Shown here: piece by piece, positions 1 through 10,672 of the stretch
Numbering within the stretch: position 1 is the first letter of the stretch
Layout: the number at the start of each line of letters is the position of its first letter
From: Sclerotinia nivalis
Taxonomy: Eukaryota; Ascomycota; Leotiomycetes; Helotiales; Sclerotiniaceae
DNA length: 64,000 bases
Direction: 5' to 3'
Assembly (NCBI GenBank): GCA_029531795.1
Contig: JAPEIS010000012.1
Location: 186,001 to 250,000 of the forward strand
Notes under the pieces: model-generated
What the model was told of the DNA's origin: nothing
Databases searched by the model: none
The model's input: the letters and a program-made list of their open reading frames with translations, nothing else
Position numbers and translations under genes: made by a program

Positions 1-439
1 GATTAATTGAGAGTGATGCGTTATTTATATTGATCGACTCTACGACCAGAATTCGATTAATTGGTAGGGTTAATTGTAGTACATAACGACATAAGTCACT
101 ACATCAAGTTTCAAAGCACGAACAGTATAATCCATGCTTGATGGCAGTGGTTAATAAGTGATATTAGAGAATCAACCACTCATCGAATTAGAAAGATTTC
201 TACATTTCAGTGAGGCCAAATTTACAATTTGCTATGCACCTCTGGCTATTTCTCCGCTCGAGTAAACCGCATGTATATTTGCTCCGCTACGCCATGTTCA
301 CTGCAAGCGTACCTGGTTATTAATACATGTATTTTCTAAGGCTTTCAAGCTAAATTATCTGCCGCAGCAGCTGGCATCATTTAATACGCACTCCCTTAAT
401 CTCTGAAACCTTCCTTCTTCCATCTCCACCCAACCTCGA
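1..439. other. Upstream flank of P1, no gene seen
   Basis: No supported ORF or RNA gene is seen here. It probably holds the promoter and 5' UTR of P1, whose first ATG is at 440. No clear TATA box can be singled out. Confidence 0.5.
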
Positions 440-2152
440 ATGGTCACATCAACCTCATCAACTATACACAACCACTCAACAATAAACACATCAAAATACA
501 CCAGTAAATCCGACAACGATAAGATGAACGACCAACATCGCATCAGAGGTCAGTATATGGTTACTTCACCTCTCAAAAAGTCCGGGGTATCAAATGACAT
601 GGGCGTCCAAAGTCTCAAGAGAGAACATGGTGCTTGGGACTTGGAATATGATGCAGATACTGAAGGAGACAGCAAAAGACCCCACAAGACCAGAAGAAGA
701 GGCGATCATAATTCTACTTTTACACCACAGATCCTGGAAAGCAATCAGTACAGAGGATCCGCCACTCCATCTCATCAAGAAGGTTATCGTGCAAGGCCTA
801 TTTTCAGTAACTCCGCACACGAACATGTCAAAACAAACAAGCAAGAAGATATTCACGGTGAACCAAAACAAGCTGACGAATTTTCGAACGCTGGAAATGA
901 TAATCTGGCTACTCTTGATTGGAGTACAGATTATGACGATGAAGAAAGAATCGCTTCATCTATTATCCAGAAAAGTAGGCAGTCCTTCTTAACGTCATAT
1001 TCAATCTAATCTAACCAAAACCAAAGGAAATGCAAATAGCAACTGCGAAACTAAACCTTTTCTCCCAAAAGAGTTGGTAGTTGACATTTTCGAAACCATG
1101 ATTCGATTACCACGAAAGCTTGAGTCGCTGTCAAATACGACTCGAAACTCGGAATCGAACTTAAACACGTCAACAGATGGAGAAGATAGCGACTCAGAGC
1201 CTAGCACAAATGATGCATCGGGGACTGATGGAAAAGAGGAAGATGGTAAAGCAGGCGAAGATAATGACGGCATGATTGATGCCATTTGCTTTGCTCTTAC
1301 CTGCCCAAGGTATTGGGATATCTTCCGTGATATTTGGTGTTATACTGGTACCAACAGAATCCTGGGTGAGTTTGAGTTATCTATGACTCAACAGCTCATC
1401 CTTGCCCCTCTCCTGGAAACATGGATTGGCCCAAAGTATCGCCGTTCAGAACTCCTCATTTTTCATCCTCATGCGGCTAGAAAAATATCCAAGGATGGAT
1501 CACACGGGTACATCAACATGTTTCTTGTGCGAAAAGTTTATGGAATGGGAGACAGTAAGAGCGGTTCAAAGAAGGAGCTTTCTTTGTGGAGAAGATATAA
1601 AACTCGATCCCAAATCTTAGATTGCAGCGGTCTAAACTTGGAAGATTTCAGGAATACTCGTAACAGCGGATGGAAGGCGGAATTACCAAAAGTATGGCTA
1701 TTAAGTCCTTTTGGAATGGGCACTACTTGGTATCTTGCAGCAGCCAAACAATACAGGGACATATTTACGAGTTAGAAGTTTGAATACTCTGATCTCTGTC
1801 TTTTCGGTACGATCCACAGCAATGCTATGATTTCGTCTTGGGGGTCATTTGTGGAGACCTCAATATATCGTTGGGTCAAGAAATACAAGGCCCCAATCGA
1901 CCTTAGTCATCCTTCCCTGACCCAGCTTGCGATGGAGGAAACACAAGTTGTAAGGGATATAATTCAGCTCGAACGGGGATGTTATACAAGACTTAGCCAT
2001 AGATTGTGTGTTTGATGCGCACGACTGGGATTTATTTCCGCAGGATGAATTTCCGGGAGATGAATATGGAGAACATGAAATGAGGATTATGTGTCTTGCA
2101 ATCATGATAGGAGATGACCCGTTGTGGGAGGAAGGCTTTTGTCCCCTCTAAG
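440..2152 (+). pseudogene. P1: F-box-like paralogue, disrupted
   Basis: First member of the local paralogue family; function unknown. Exon 1 is 440-974, a polar, basic N-terminal region. A 52-nt phase-1 intron is inferred at 975-1026 (GTAGGC donor, CTAAC branch at 1011-1015, AAAG acceptor). Exon 2 then reads FLPKELVVDIFETM, an acidic insert, ICFALTCPRYWDIF, LLETWIGPKYR, MFLVRKVYG and PFGMGTTWYLAAAKQYRD. The frame stops at TAG 1773-1775, where P2 has Trp (VWKW against FTS*KF). In the same frame it then continues SSWGSFVETSIYRWV, as in the other paralogues. At about 1976, a run of four G shifts the frame. The next frame (DVIQDLAIDCVFDAHDWD) runs acidic to a stop near 2152, resembling other family tails. 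The paralogue alignment is seen here; calling it non-functional is inference, and an assembly error at the G run is possible. Confidence 0.72.
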
Positions 2153-3532
2153 AAGAAAGTTCAAAATATTAGCGTCATACTATTAATATATTTAAGGAAT
2201 CATCGTACAATCTGTGCAATAAGTGTGAGACTAATATGGAACTGCACAGATACATTTACCTACAGAAACATACCAAAGTCAGGTATCCTTGAATCATATC
2301 AATCAGCTCCAATTCTTTTCAAATCAAATGTTCCAGTAATGCCCAAGCTAAAGACTCCTGATTGATCATGGTTGAAAAGTAAAAATACTGGGCACTATGC
2401 ATAGGGAATTCGGCTTTGCTATTAAATTCACGGCCGTTCCCCTCTGTGCGATTCAAGTAAATCCTAATGTTTTATTCCTCCTACTGTGCAGGTGGTGATT
2501 TGTGATCTAACATGGTGCTTTAGCACTAGATTGATTTTAGGGCGATGATGCAGTATGACTGGTCTAAAGCGTTATCTTCTACGTGTAAGATGGCGATCCA
2601 TATTCAAATTTCACTGCACAGAGTGGTAACATGAGAACTAAAGAGTGTTTCTATGGTGCGGCGTGTCTCGTCATCTATCAGGCTGATACAGCATGTCTAG
2701 AATTACCTGCCTGTTATGGGCAACCGGCAATCCCTTCTTTCTATTACCTGATATATGCAAGGAATGAAAGTTGCGCAGTCTCCATTGTCTACTGAATTAC
2801 CATGCTTCATTATGCTCGTCTCCCAGGTAAACAGATAGATCATTTGAACCACAGGATATGAGCTGGGCCTTCCATTTCAGTTGCTCGGGCTTGGAATGAA
2901 ACTTCATATACGAACTATAGTGTAATTTGGACGCGCGACGCAAGTCAATGGCCGAATCCTGAACTTCCATGGAGTAATTGAAGATTAGTAGAGTAAAGCG
3001 GCAATTCAGTATTGCGGTACGGTTAAGTGGTAGTGGGCATGTTTGGGACAAACTTACAAGGGCGAAGATAGATTTGAATTTCAGTAATGTGAGTGAGCGT
3101 AGAATTGGATGCCAGATTTACCTGTGAAAGGCTATTGACTAAGGCTCAAATATCGACAGAGAAACTCTACGGCTTTAGATTGATGAAAAAAGAAAAGTCA
3201 GAAGAAAAGTTGGTAATCCCGTTGACTTCAGTGGTGGAGCTGGAAAATGGTTATATAGGACTAGCGTGGTGTCCGGAGGCCAGCAGGTAAGCAAATGTAT
3301 CTAGCTTATAACTAATACTGAGGTACGCTCAGCACTCTAGTCGCTGTAGCCTGAATAGGTAGTAGTACTCAAAGGTTTTCATCCAATTAGCGTAATGGTA
3401 TTGATGAGAAAATGCCTCGCTTAAATTGTGGGTGTAGACTACTGGTATTTATAGGGCTTCTTGCTCATATCTTGTGTTCTTTTCGATTTTCCCAAGATCA
3501 AAGATCTTCTCTGCAATAAGAAATTGTTGGTC
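2153..3532. other. Intergenic P1-P2
   Basis: Only short uncorroborated ORFs occur (2797-3051 minus, 3093-3290 plus), with no recognisable motif or family similarity. The last 100-200 bases should hold the P2 promoter. Confidence 0.4.
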
Positions 3533-4591
3533 ATGGAGACAAGAAACAATGCAGATGGTGTAGGCAATACAGCACTTCTTGAATACAATTCTACGTCCGC
3601 AGTTAACAAGAAGAAGGATGAGGAACTGGCTTCTCGTAATGGAAAATCTCTTGAACCATCTGGTATGATAACTTCAATACTCCAGTGCTCCCAGATAGTA
3701 CTCAATAACTAATGCAAGTTGCCGCCAACAGCAAAATCCTCGATCTCCTCCACGATTCAAACTCGGGTTACCATTCAAAACGTACCACCGGAAATAATTC
3801 TTAAACTTTTCAAAATACTCCGCTTCGACTACTGGAACATAGACAACCTTATGGCTGATCATCCCTTCCACGATGGCTTCACCACGTCGATCTGCCTAGC
3901 CCTTACCTGTCGCAAGTATTGGAAAATATTTGCTGAGCTATGGTGTGACCTTGGAACAACTCGCATCCCTCCGTTGACTCGAAATCAAGCCTCAATAATT
4001 CAATCAATTTTAATGTCCTGGGTACCCCCAACCTTTCGGAAAACTTACGATCTCATGAACTGGCGCCCGGCTCCAATGTTCCTTTGCATAGATATTTACG
4101 GCGACGGCACATATCGCAGCGAAGCCGAACGCAGACTGTTGGCACGCCATGACGACCGATTTGCTATAACGAATGTTTACTACCTGATCGAATCTCAAAG
4201 CGATTCCCGCTCTACGTCCCCACATCATGTCGAATTCCCCAGTCCACAAGGGATGGGAGAAGAATGGTACTTGATAGCTGCTACTATATACCGGGATCTC
4301 GTTTGGAAATGGTACAGCGAATGCTGTGATTACGACGTGGATGTAATTGGACCTACTAGAGAAAATATAGAGTTGTCCTGGGTAGACTTCAGGGGCACCG
4401 ATCTGTACCAATGGACATACGAATGGGATGCTCCTGAGCCCTGGCGCCTAAGTGGTCTAATCGAGGAAGAGTCTGAGATATCGCAGAGGATGCTGTTTGG
4501 GGAAGTGGACTTGTTGTATTCGGAAGAAGATGTAAAGGCAGATTTAAGGGGATTCGACATGATCATGAAGGCTTGGTCGTTGGAGACATAG
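3533..4591 (+). CDS. P2: F-box-like family protein, intact
   Basis: Intact two-exon member of the local family, about 329 aa. ATG 3533 opens exon 1 (to 3662). The inferred phase-1 intron 3663-3731 has a GTATGA donor, CTAAT branch and CAACAG acceptor; a CAAG acceptor 13 nt earlier would break the frame. Residues 56-115 are F-box-like: VPPEIILKLFKIL, then SICLALTCRKYWKIFAELWC. Further family motifs are MSWVPPTFR (138-146), PMFLCIDIYG (158-167), EAERRLLAR (174-182), SPQGMGEEWY (214-223) and ELSWVDFRGTDLYQWTYEWD near 275. The tail is acidic. No signal peptide or membrane segment is seen. An F-box role in substrate selection for SCF ubiquitin ligases is possible by analogy but weak; the rest matches nothing I can name. 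Confidence 0.8.
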
Positions 4592-5978
4592 CTAGTCCGG
4601 TTTTACTCTGGCAATGAAATCACCGCTCAGCATGGAGGGCTGACAACATTTCACGTATAAATAATGGGTTGGTTTAGCTAGTTAAGCAAATCCAACCAAT
4701 TACTATGTTTCTAATCATCATTCCAAGATGACCTCACTATAATCCACTATACCTGCCTAATCATATTGAGTTTCGTATCATCTACCTTTTGTAATGCTTT
4801 AACTTTGCCTAATACTCTGGACCTGAATTGGAATATCATATGTCTAGCTAGTAATGTACACTACCAGCAAGCAGACACTTTTCAATATTTTTCAGCTGAT
4901 GGCTTACTTACAGTTAAACATATTTACAACTTGTATTGTCAAGTAACTAGAAAGAAGTCTGGGGATTCATGGGAAAGCATAAAGTAAGACAAGAGATTCT
5001 CAGGAAATAATACCAAACCAAAGTTGAACAATCTGTGCGACTCTCCGATCCAATTGCCATTTAATGATGAATTATAATAACAGTTTCACATATGGGTTGC
5101 TTAGTTTCATGGTCTCTTTAATCAGATACACAAAGTAATTTCCAAAATCTACAGATAAAAGAAGATGGTTACAAGATTTCATTAGACATTGATTGACCAG
5201 CACATTTATCAAATTGAAAGTAAGGTTTGAAAGGTAGAAGGAGGTGCTAACATTCAGGGCTAATAAAAGCTTCACTGCTGTAAAATATAGACATATGTGT
5301 ATAAAACAGTTTTTATTAGGAACGGCTGAACCTAGAAAACCAAAACAGTATGTCTTGATAGCAAGGCTACGAAACTCCAGTTCAATCTTGCAATCATCAA
5401 TATTCAAGCCTCAACAATTTTCATGAGCATAACTCAAAGTAATAATGCCAAAAATTTCGCATTCTGAACTGGAACTTTTTCTCTCCAAGAGATTCATTGT
5501 CTAAAATCAGACATGATGGAGGATGATCTGTTATGGTCTGGGAAACAAGCAACACTTCTAATATCGACGGTTGTTTAAATATTGTTAGCCCAGGTGAGTG
5601 ATTGCTTCATGTTGCACATTGGATATCAGGCACTTTCAGAACAAGTCATTGGAAAAAATAACTGACAACTACTATAAGAGAATTGAGATATTAAAGCTAA
5701 ATGCATAATTAATTTATAATCAAAAAATTATATAATCCTTTATAATTAAATATAAAAAAATATTTTTATTTTTTATTTTTTAAATAATAAATTGTTTTCT
5801 ATTAATCTTTTTATATATTAGTTATATATAATTCAATCCATTATTAATTCTATTAATTATACTATTTGAAACATTTATAATATAACCTAATCAGTTTTTA
5901 TTCCCATTCCCCCTCGCAGTATACAATCGGGATGCACATATCTCGACCTACCTCTTTCACACTACTACGAGCTAGAGT
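4592..5978. other. Intergenic P2-P3 with AT-rich tract
   Basis: No supported gene. The short ORFs at 4766-4987, 5072-5407 and 5244-5426 lack recognisable motifs. Positions about 5690-5890 are a very AT-rich tract made of TTTATA/AATTAA runs. Confidence 0.4.
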
Positions 5979-6545
5979 ATGGTTACCATTCCAACCGAGC
6001 TATTGAGAAATATCTTCAGACATTTCCCACGACAAATTAATAGGAGAAGAAAGCGGAAAATAGTTGGACACAATAACTTAAAGCCGGCGTGCAGTACCTT
6101 CGATACACTTTGCACTCGCTCGCCACCGGGCAAAGCCAGATCTTTAAAAGCTTTGGGGCAGACCAGATACAGATCGCATCAAGAGCTTCTACGCCATTCG
6201 CAACGGAGATTTGGCCTTTATGCTGGAGGGGTGGAAGGGCCAAAGTGTAGACAAGCAGACGCACTACTTCCCAGAGAGCCTTCGACTCCCATGTTCTTGT
6301 CTATGGAAGCATACAGCGAAGCAGAAGCCGAAGCATCTTTGAACGCAGAGGAACGCCTGGCAGCCAGGTATGAAGATTAATCCACGTTTAGTTTGTTTCT
6401 TGACATTGATGGAGTAAATGACTACCTCTCACCTCTCAATATTTGAAGTTCGAAAGTTCGCATAACATGGGAGAATCTTGGTATTTGACTCATAGTACCG
6501 AAAGCTTTTCGCCGACTGCGATTCGGACCGCAAGAAAGACATCGG
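5979..6545 (+). pseudogene. P3: degraded F-box-like paralogue
   Basis: Family motifs are spread over three frames. Frame 1 from ATG 5979 starts VTIPTELLRNIFRHF, the F-box-like helix. Around 6110-6250 the family signal moves to another frame (ALARHRAKPDL, stop, KLWGRPDTDRI, then MLEGWKG), matching ALTCRKYW..ELWCDLGTTRI..MSWV of P2. Near 6285-6380 it returns to frame 1 as TPMFLSMEAYSEAE and AEERLAARYED, then a stop. NMGESWYL, the GMG..WY motif, follows at about 6458-6490. At least two frameshifts and two stops show a relic. No upstream exon was found. Confidence 0.7.
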
Positions 6546-7958
6546 TAAGCCTAGTGATATCCCTTTGATGTATTATTGGTATGGTTATTGAAAGTCTCAA
6601 TTTAGAGATGGGTAAATGGACCGGAACATGCTGAAGCCAACAATGTGGTAGCCTCGGACTCTGTGGCACTGGCAAAGTCGTAGCGAATCTGCAGATGATT
6701 GATTAATATTTTCGGGGCAGAGAGAAGTTCATTCCTTACCCAGGTCTCTCCTAATGCCCGAACCCCATATGTACCATGCTGCAATTGCTCAGAAGCATCT
6801 AACCTCTTACACAATGAACTAGTGTTCAGTTGATAGTGGTGGAGATTACTCAGGCGACTGGACTCCATATGCCTGTATAGTTTTTGGAACCTTTAGTAAC
6901 ACAGCCATGCTTCTATTTATGATTACTGAAGTGTTAAGCTTGTTGGTGTCTGTAATATTCTTCTCATTTCTTACCCGACAACTGTAAACGAAATGAATAT
7001 CTCCTCGCTTAACGGCTACGGTTCGGACAAAATTTTATTGGTACGGCTGCATCATAAACTCACTACTGATTGCGGGGCAAAGTAAGTATTCTGTGCATGA
7101 TGGAACCAACATGACAGATGAGATGGCTGTATGGCAAAAACAGTGTTTTCATTGTCCGTTATATGCATGTTTATATCTGCTCAAAATGAGGGTTGTTTAG
7201 CTGGGTAGGTAAGCTTGGCAATTCACCGAAGGGGAAATTCCTTACCGAAACAGGCAATATTAGCCGAAATTTCATTGAATTCCAAGGGATATTGCTTCAA
7301 TATTGCCTATTTCGGAAAAGAATTCATTGAATTCCAGTAATTCCGTATATTGCTAGTGATATACAATATTCTAGATTATATTCAATATTATGCACTTCAA
7401 TGCGTATCCAAAAATGCTATACGCCTGATTACAGTGGGGGGTAGAGGAATTACGCCGTCTACTACTCCCATCACTGACTACCAATAATGTATAGTTATCC
7501 ATAGTATAATTCAGATACGGCATTTCTCAATAGTTTTTCAATACGCCTATTCAAAGACTAATGTAGGTGCATACCTTGTAGGGGATCTCGCCAATGCATG
7601 AAATTTTGCCTAGACGCGCGTTAAGGATGGTGATTAACCACGTGGGTCAAGCCTGTACGGTTGAGAAATGATCAGCAAAACAAAGTAATAATGATTAATT
7701 GGCTTTACGAGAACTGTAGGAAAGGAGTGGTGTGAAAGAGGTAGGTCGAGATACGTGTGTCCCGATAGCACGCTGCAAGGGGGAATAGGATACGAACTGA
7801 TTAGATTACATTGTATAAATTTCAAATAGTAGAGCTAATAGAATTAATAATGGGTTGAGATTGTATACAATAGATATACAAAAAAATTAATGAAAAAGAT
7901 TGATTATTTTTAGAAGGAAAAACAAAGTTTTCTTTTTATATTTAATTACAAAGGATTA
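6546..7958. other. Intergenic P3 to DNA transposon
   Basis: No gene supported; the minus-strand ORFs at 6602-6868 and 7634-7825 have no recognisable motif. It contains the inverted repeat listed separately. Part could be the eroded 3' end of P3. Confidence 0.35.
7245..7315. repeat. Inverted repeat, 17-nt arms
   Basis: Arms CCGAAACAGGCAATATT (7245-7261) and AATATTGCCTATTTCGG (7299-7315) pair with one mismatch across a 37-nt spacer. TTCATTGAATTCC occurs inside it (7271-7283) and again just after it (7323-7335). It may be a decayed miniature element; no target duplication could be fixed. Confidence 0.55.
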
Positions 7959-7962
7959 TATA

Positions 7963-8917
7963 TGTTCCGGGCCATTGCGCAATTTTGACATTCCGAAATC
8001 AACTTAGCTCATTGCGAAATATACTAGGTTGCGAAATGAGCTAGTTGATATCGAAATAGGAAAGAGTGAGGGTATTCACAAATGAGTTAAGTTCATTTAC
8101 GAATGAACCAAATTCATACAAATAAATATATACAATATCCCAAGTTCATTGCGAAATAGATTAGTATTTACATTAATAAGAACTCTTAAATGTATCAATT
8201 CGTTTTCGTTTGCTCCTTTTATATAAAAAAAAGACTACAATTTCGCTATCGCCTCCATTTTCGATTATATTATTATCATTTCCATCTTCATTGTTTCTCT
8301 TTTTTTTCAACAACATTGCCTTTTCCATTCGTAATACTAAACTAACAAGATATCCATAATCAAAATCATCATCTGTATGACAATAAACCGAATATTTTTG
8401 CTTATTTTTGAAGCAATTGCATCGATTAGTATGATATTTTACCTTACATTTGTATAATATCGATACTCTCACTACTGTTGATACCTTTTTTACTACTATA
8501 TTTATAAGAATAAAAGTACTAAGATTATTAATAATAATACCATTAGCAATAGAAGGGAATACTTCATTGAGTTCGAAATTTGGATTAGAAGCTTGGTTTT
8601 GAACCTGAGCAGCGATATTAGCTGATATTTTGAATAATAGAGTGAATGGTATAGTATATTGGAAGAGAAAAGGTTGAAAATATAATAAGGATTCATTAAA
8701 TTAAGGTAGTGTGGATACTTAGGGCATTTGCGACTATACTAGCTCATTTGCGAATAGCCTCAATTTTACTATATACGGGTGCATTTCGAAATATCCTAGT
8801 TCATTCCAGAATTAAGCTCATTGGTGAATGAGCTAGGGCATTGCTCAATGAGCTAGCCTATTCCGGAATCAACGTAGTTCATTTCGGAATGAGAATGTTG
8901 CGCAATGGCCCGGAACA
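7963..8917. mobile_element. Non-autonomous DNA transposon, TIRs, 955 bp
   Basis: The element is bounded by inverted termini of at least 20 bp: TGTTCCGGGCCATTGCGCAA at 7963-7982 and its exact complement at 8898-8917. TATA flanks both ends (7959-7962 and 8918-8921) and is the likely target duplication. Both subterminal parts are full of short variants of GCTCATTGCGAAAT, so they are internally repetitive. The centre holds a decayed Cys-rich coding remnant on the minus strand. TGT...ACA ends with a 4-bp duplication fit Ginger-like integrase-derived transposons; that placement is inference. Confidence 0.75.
8173..8696 (-). pseudogene. Cys-rich domain remnant in the DNA transposon
   Basis: Two open stretches (8502-8696 and 8173-8472) read through SILYKCKVKYHTNRCNCF and NRCNCFKNKQKYSVYCH, followed by TDDDFDYGYL. 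The spacing of Cys/His matches the Cys-rich C-terminal tail seen in some integrase-type (Ginger/KRAB-A-2-like) transposon proteins, from memory of that family. Several expected Cys are Tyr, as C-to-T changes would give. No catalytic integrase core is present in the element, so it is non-autonomous. Confidence 0.45.
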
Positions 8918-8921
8918 TATA

Positions 8922-9448
8922 ACTTAATGCTTATGAACTAGCTACGTATGTGGCCCAAGTAATCCAACTTTCTCACAGTGGGAGCTAATATAAGGATCTA
9001 GAACCCCTTGAACATAGAAAATCCTTCTCCATTACATCCATATCAAGTCTAAGAAATTAAAGATATTTGAGTTTATTTGCTGCACTTCATCCATCGACAC
9101 GATCATAAAATTAGTTTTTGGTTTTACCAAGTCTACTGGAATTTTCTCTCTCTGCATGGACTAAGTTCATATCCTTGCAGAAAAGATGCCGAACAATACG
9201 GTCAAGAAAATTCCCGCGCGCACATCGCAAATGACCACTCAATCTTCGTGCCGCATCTCCCAGAACCGGTACCGCTTACGTGCTCAAGCTAAATTGCTCC
9301 GGGATCCAAGCGTGCAAAGAAATTCATGTACAGAATAAAAAGCAAAAAAACGAGGGCCGCAGCTATTTCCACACATGCAGGGCAAGTGAAAGATTGCTAA
9401 GCAGGTGACGCTAGGGTGGCCCGAGGACACAAGCGTAAACGGAAAGCT
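8922..9448. other. Upstream flank of P4
   Basis: Non-coding or 5' UTR sequence before the chosen ATG at 9449. An alternative upstream start at 9186 (MPNNTVKKIPARTSQ) would need an intron into the P4 frame, which has an in-frame TAA at 9398-9400. No convincing donor/acceptor pair was found, so it was not used. Confidence 0.4.
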
Positions 9449-10672
9449 ATGACGATCAATCAGCAACAAGGAGACAATACCATTCCGACTTCAAGGCCGT
9501 TAATCGGGGTGAGGAATTTGCCACTAGCTCAAGTTAGCGTGGCTCGGAGACATAAGCTAGTGATAAAGGTCGTGCCGGCGACAGCAGAAGAAGAAGAGAG
9601 CGGAGGAGAGTCAGAGTACTTTTCCGCTCCATCCTCTCCTCTGGTAGATAGAAGAGAGATGAAGCGTGGTAGAGGAGATGCAGAATCCTCTCAATCATCG
9701 CCTGCGCCAGATGAAGGAGAACCAAAATGTCTAGAAACCAACCGCAGATTAAGAAACGAACAAGACGAGGACGAGGACGAGAATGAGGACGTGCAGGAAA
9801 TTACGCAGCAGGATTGGTTGAAAAGCGTCATCGAAACCAGACCAGCCAGAAGTTTCAATAATCTGCCAGATTCAATTATCCTGCAAATTGTCGATACCCT
9901 CCACGAACAAGATGATGGAAAGCTCGTCTCATCAATCTGCTTCGGGCTCACCTGTAGACGTTGCTGGTCCGTCTTTAAGGTGCGGTGGTGTTGCCCTGGC
10001 TGGAACATGATCTACAATGGTTACCTACCGAAAGAAGACCAAGCACTCCTGGCACCCTTGCTTCAGAACTGGGTTCCGGAAAAGTATCGAATCATGTCAG
10101 GAATTGGTGGCAAGGGTGGTCCAAGCTTTGTACCCATGTTTTTGTCGAAGAGGCAATACGGAGAAGGGTATACTAGAGAGGAGGAAAGATTGGAGAAGAG
10201 ATACGATGCCTGTATCTCAATCCTAGATGCTGCAAACCAGGAAGGTCTGCAGCTAAAGCCTAGTCGGGGTCTACACGCCATGATAGACAACACCGTTGAT
10301 CTTCCAAGCCCACAGGGAATGGGCCATTCTTGGTACGACGCTAGCGCCTCCGAGTACCTGTTTTTGGTCGAAAAATGGGAGTATACAACTATTAGTGGTA
10401 ATGGCCCTGGCTTCAAGGCCATTTGTGAATCGTGGCATACTTTTAAGAAAACTAGCCTATGGGACTGGGTCAATAATGCAAAGAATTTCAATCACTCCCG
10501 GGAGGATTGGATGGACGACGAGAATATGGAAGGAAGGAGAGAAATAAAAACGGATTTGCTGAACTTTGATAAGAAGGTGACGCGGTATGAGAGGGGAAAC
10601 GGAGGCTTGCTTGATGAAAATATCGCCGGGTTTGCTGCGGACATGTCCTCTGAGGACATCGTTTGGGAGTAA
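9449..10672 (+). CDS. P4: F-box-like family protein, intact, intronless
   Basis: Single open frame of 407 aa from ATG 9449; the frame is open back to 9401, but only non-ATG codons precede. The N-terminal ~130 residues are low complexity with an acidic run (EQDEDEDENEDVQEI). Then come FNNLPDSIILQIVDTL and SICFGLTCRRCWSVFKVRWC (F-box-like), LLQNWVPEKYR, PMFLSKRQYGEG, EEERLEKRYDAC, LPSPQGMGHSWYDASASEYL and SWHTFKKTSLWDWV. These are the same motifs in the same order as P2. It lacks the phase-1 intron that P1, P2, P5 and P6 have at this place, so intron loss is likely. The longest and cleanest member; role unknown, F-box-type adaptor possible. Confidence 0.85.
   Translation: MTINQQQGDNTIPTSRPLIGVRNLPLAQVSVARRHKLVIKVVPATAEEEESGGESEYFSAPSSPLVDRREMKRGRGDAESSQSSPAPDEGEPKCLETNRRLRNEQDEDEDENEDVQEITQQDWLKSVIETRPARSFNNLPDSIILQIVDTLHEQDDGKLVSSICFGLTCRRCWSVFKVRWCCPGWNMIYNGYLPKEDQALLAPLLQNWVPEKYRIMSGIGGKGGPSFVPMFLSKRQYGEGYTREEERLEKRYDACISILDAANQEGLQLKPSRGLHAMIDNTVDLPSPQGMGHSWYDASASEYLFLVEKWEYTTISGNGPGFKAICESWHTFKKTSLWDWVNNAKNFNHSREDWMDDENMEGRREIKTDLLNFDKKVTRYERGNGGLLDENIAGFAADMSSEDIVWE

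Noticed and set aside
2797..3290. Small ORFs between P1 and P2
   Set aside because: No motif, splice support or similarity to the cluster family; length is within chance.
4010..4411. 133-codon minus ORF inside P2
   Set aside because: It is a shadow of the P2 coding strand.
9186..9415. Upstream first exon for P4
   Set aside because: A short open stretch exists, but no donor/acceptor pair gives the P4 frame convincingly.
10063..10491. 142-codon minus ORF inside P4
   Set aside because: It is antisense to the intact P4 coding sequence, whose frame carries the family motifs.
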